A stretch of 64,000 bases of DNA from Lineus longissimus (lineage: Eukaryota; Nemertea; Pilidiophora; Heteronemertea; Lineidae), in assembly GCF_910592395.1 (NCBI RefSeq), contig NC_088309.1:6386501-6450500 (forward strand), written 5' to 3'. Below are positions 62,340-64,000 of the stretch, piece by piece. The position numbers and the translations under genes are program-made. How positions within the stretch are numbered: the stretch's first letter is position 1; each line of letters begins with the position of its first letter. Under the pieces are notes generated by a model, which was not told the origin of the DNA, did not search any database, and saw only the letters and a list, made by a program, of their open reading frames with translations.

Positions 62340-63605
62340 TACGCGATTCTTTCGGATACGACAATGACAAATGATAGCAACAGTTAGGCCTACCTTTCCT
62401 AGCTCGTACAGCCACTCGAAGAAATTGTAGAAATCGAGAGTGAGACTAGCTTCAGGTTATCTGAATTACAACCTGATAAATACCAGATGTAAACTTCATT
62501 ATGTATAAGCATGGGATAGGCCTAGTCCGCGAGGACATAAAAGGCATTATGCTGTGATATCCAGGGACGACTCTCACCATCTGTAGCAGTACAACAATGT
62601 AATGAATTTGCATCTGATCTACATGTACATTAGTAGCTGTTTTATTACATCTGTTTTATTGCGATTATATGCGTATTTGACGCTGTCACAGAGAATGAAT
62701 TGTACAGGGAATTTCGAATATTTTTTTTATCAGAAAAATTTCAATTGTTACAAAATTAACTGACACTGATTCTATAAATAAAAATTATGAATTGAAACTC
62801 AATGTTGGATCACGAAGTAATTAAATAATTCATGATTGTGAACAAAGATGAGATTTATAATTAAGTCTTGCTATAAATATATATTGATCCTCTAACAACT
62901 TACGAGTACATGTTTACACTCTTTTGAGCTTAGCATTTATATTTTTTGACCAACACGAAAATGCACATAACCCTCGACAGTTTTTCACAATCAACATTGG
63001 GTTTCATCTGTTTTACCGAAAAAAACTCTCCTGGGTGCATTGTGTTGGCTGAATAACTCAAAAGCTTAAAAAACATGCTGCATTCATTTGTGTCAGTGGA
63101 CGTATGTTACATTATCTTCCTGAAGCAATCGTTTTGAATAACTAAACGTCTGAATTCTTATAATGCAACTGATCAGAGAAACGTCCTTCAGATCTTATTA
63201 CCAACTGCTATGAATAGATTTTTCAAAAGAAATTTCTTTACCGCGTTCTCTTTGTACTCAGATATTCACTACAAACGTGTTGATGTTTATATCATTATCA
63301 CAAAAGGAATACTATTTCAAATGTCTGTTAGCGTGACTTTATTCAGCAATGCTAATCAATAGCTGCAGGGGGATACCCGACAGCGGGTTTGGAAATCCAA
63401 TTTCTGTTTACTCTATTTGATTTTAATGCAAAATGTAATTGACTTAGGTTTTAGTATGATAAGAATTTGGAATATCTGTTTTCATCATCTAAGTGGTATC
63501 TCAATTCCGCAAATATTTTGTCAGTAAATTTTCATTGAAAAGACTAAAGATGTCACGTGTTCAAGTTATTTTATCTCGCCTTACACTTTTGATATCTATC
63601 CTATA
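62340..63605. other. No gene or repeat recognised
   Basis: This is AT-rich sequence without notable ORFs. Confidence 0.5.
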
Positions 63606-63609
63606 TCAA

Positions 63610-63745
63610 AGTGACAACTCGGGCGTCGGATTAAACTGGCCTGGAGGATAATGTCCTTGTTTGCCACCATGCACCGCCACAGTATCACACTTAATGCTAA
63701 TATCTAGTAACGAGTTTGACAGTGTAGCGAGGCAGTTTTGGACAT
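63610..63745 (+). repeat. Dispersed repeat H, copy 2
   Basis: This is the second copy of the sequence at 20493-20640, recognised by TGCCACCATGCACCGCCA followed by AGTATCACACTTAATGCT. Confidence 0.55.
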
Positions 63746-64000
63746 GGCTTGTGGATTTCAGACAGGCCTAAGATTACATCACGTTCTAGTGCACTGTTCA
63801 TTGCAGTTCAACGATTTTTCAACGATTTTGTTTGGAGAATATGCGGTCCTGCTGGAGACCATTTTTGGATGAAAAACCAACATATCTCATATCCAAGTTT
63901 TCCCAAGAGGTCCTGCTATATGATGCACATTAAAAACATAACCAGCGCTATGAATGATAACTTACAACTTCTATGGAATGTTGACACCAGGCGGAATCTT

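Overview
This window looks like nuclear DNA of an invertebrate animal, most likely marine. It is AT-rich, has almost no long open frames, has GT/AG-spliced exons tens of kilobases apart, is crowded with small terminal-inverted-repeat elements, and is strongly enriched for the palindrome ACATGTAC, a word I associate with marine invertebrate genomes. I see no bacterial operons, no CRISPR array and no rRNA. The species cannot be named. The exon 2 string LVGLIIAYHALEIQ reads closer to invertebrate than to vertebrate SK channels.

The one gene I recognise lies on the minus strand: a small-conductance calcium-activated potassium channel (SK/KCNN family). Exon 1 (49838-50677) encodes the N-terminus and transmembrane segment S1. 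Exon 2 (12505-12600) encodes S2. They are separated by one intron of about 37.2 kb (12601-49837), and both junctions are phase 0 with clean GT/AG signals. S3-S6, the pore and the calmodulin-binding domain are not visible and should lie beyond position 1, so 1-12504 is read as the start of intron 2. The stretch from 50678 to 64000 is 5' of the coding start. A short upstream ORF overlaps the start codon in another frame.

Most other recognisable content is repetitive. There are at least six short inverted-repeat (MITE-like) families: A at 3178, 3910 and 59333; B at 18563 and 61064; C at 3722 and 29069; D at 42940 and 52868; E at 23870; F at 60338. A GC-rich inverted-repeat element (G) lies at 42194-42814. 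An 81-bp minisatellite of nine units (17711-18439) happens to stay open in one frame. There are two probable tRNA-derived SINE remnants, several diverged direct duplications and a few microsatellites.

A few short minus-strand ORFs (4177-4446, 21258-21554, 43744-44037, 46507-46758) have protein-like composition but match nothing I know. They are listed at low confidence as possible nested exons or decayed elements. I found no previously undescribed multi-gene system. The items most worth following up are the channel's exon layout, the in-frame minisatellite, the foldback elements at 60338 and 42194, the amplified transposon end at 43122-43337, and the unidentified ORFs.
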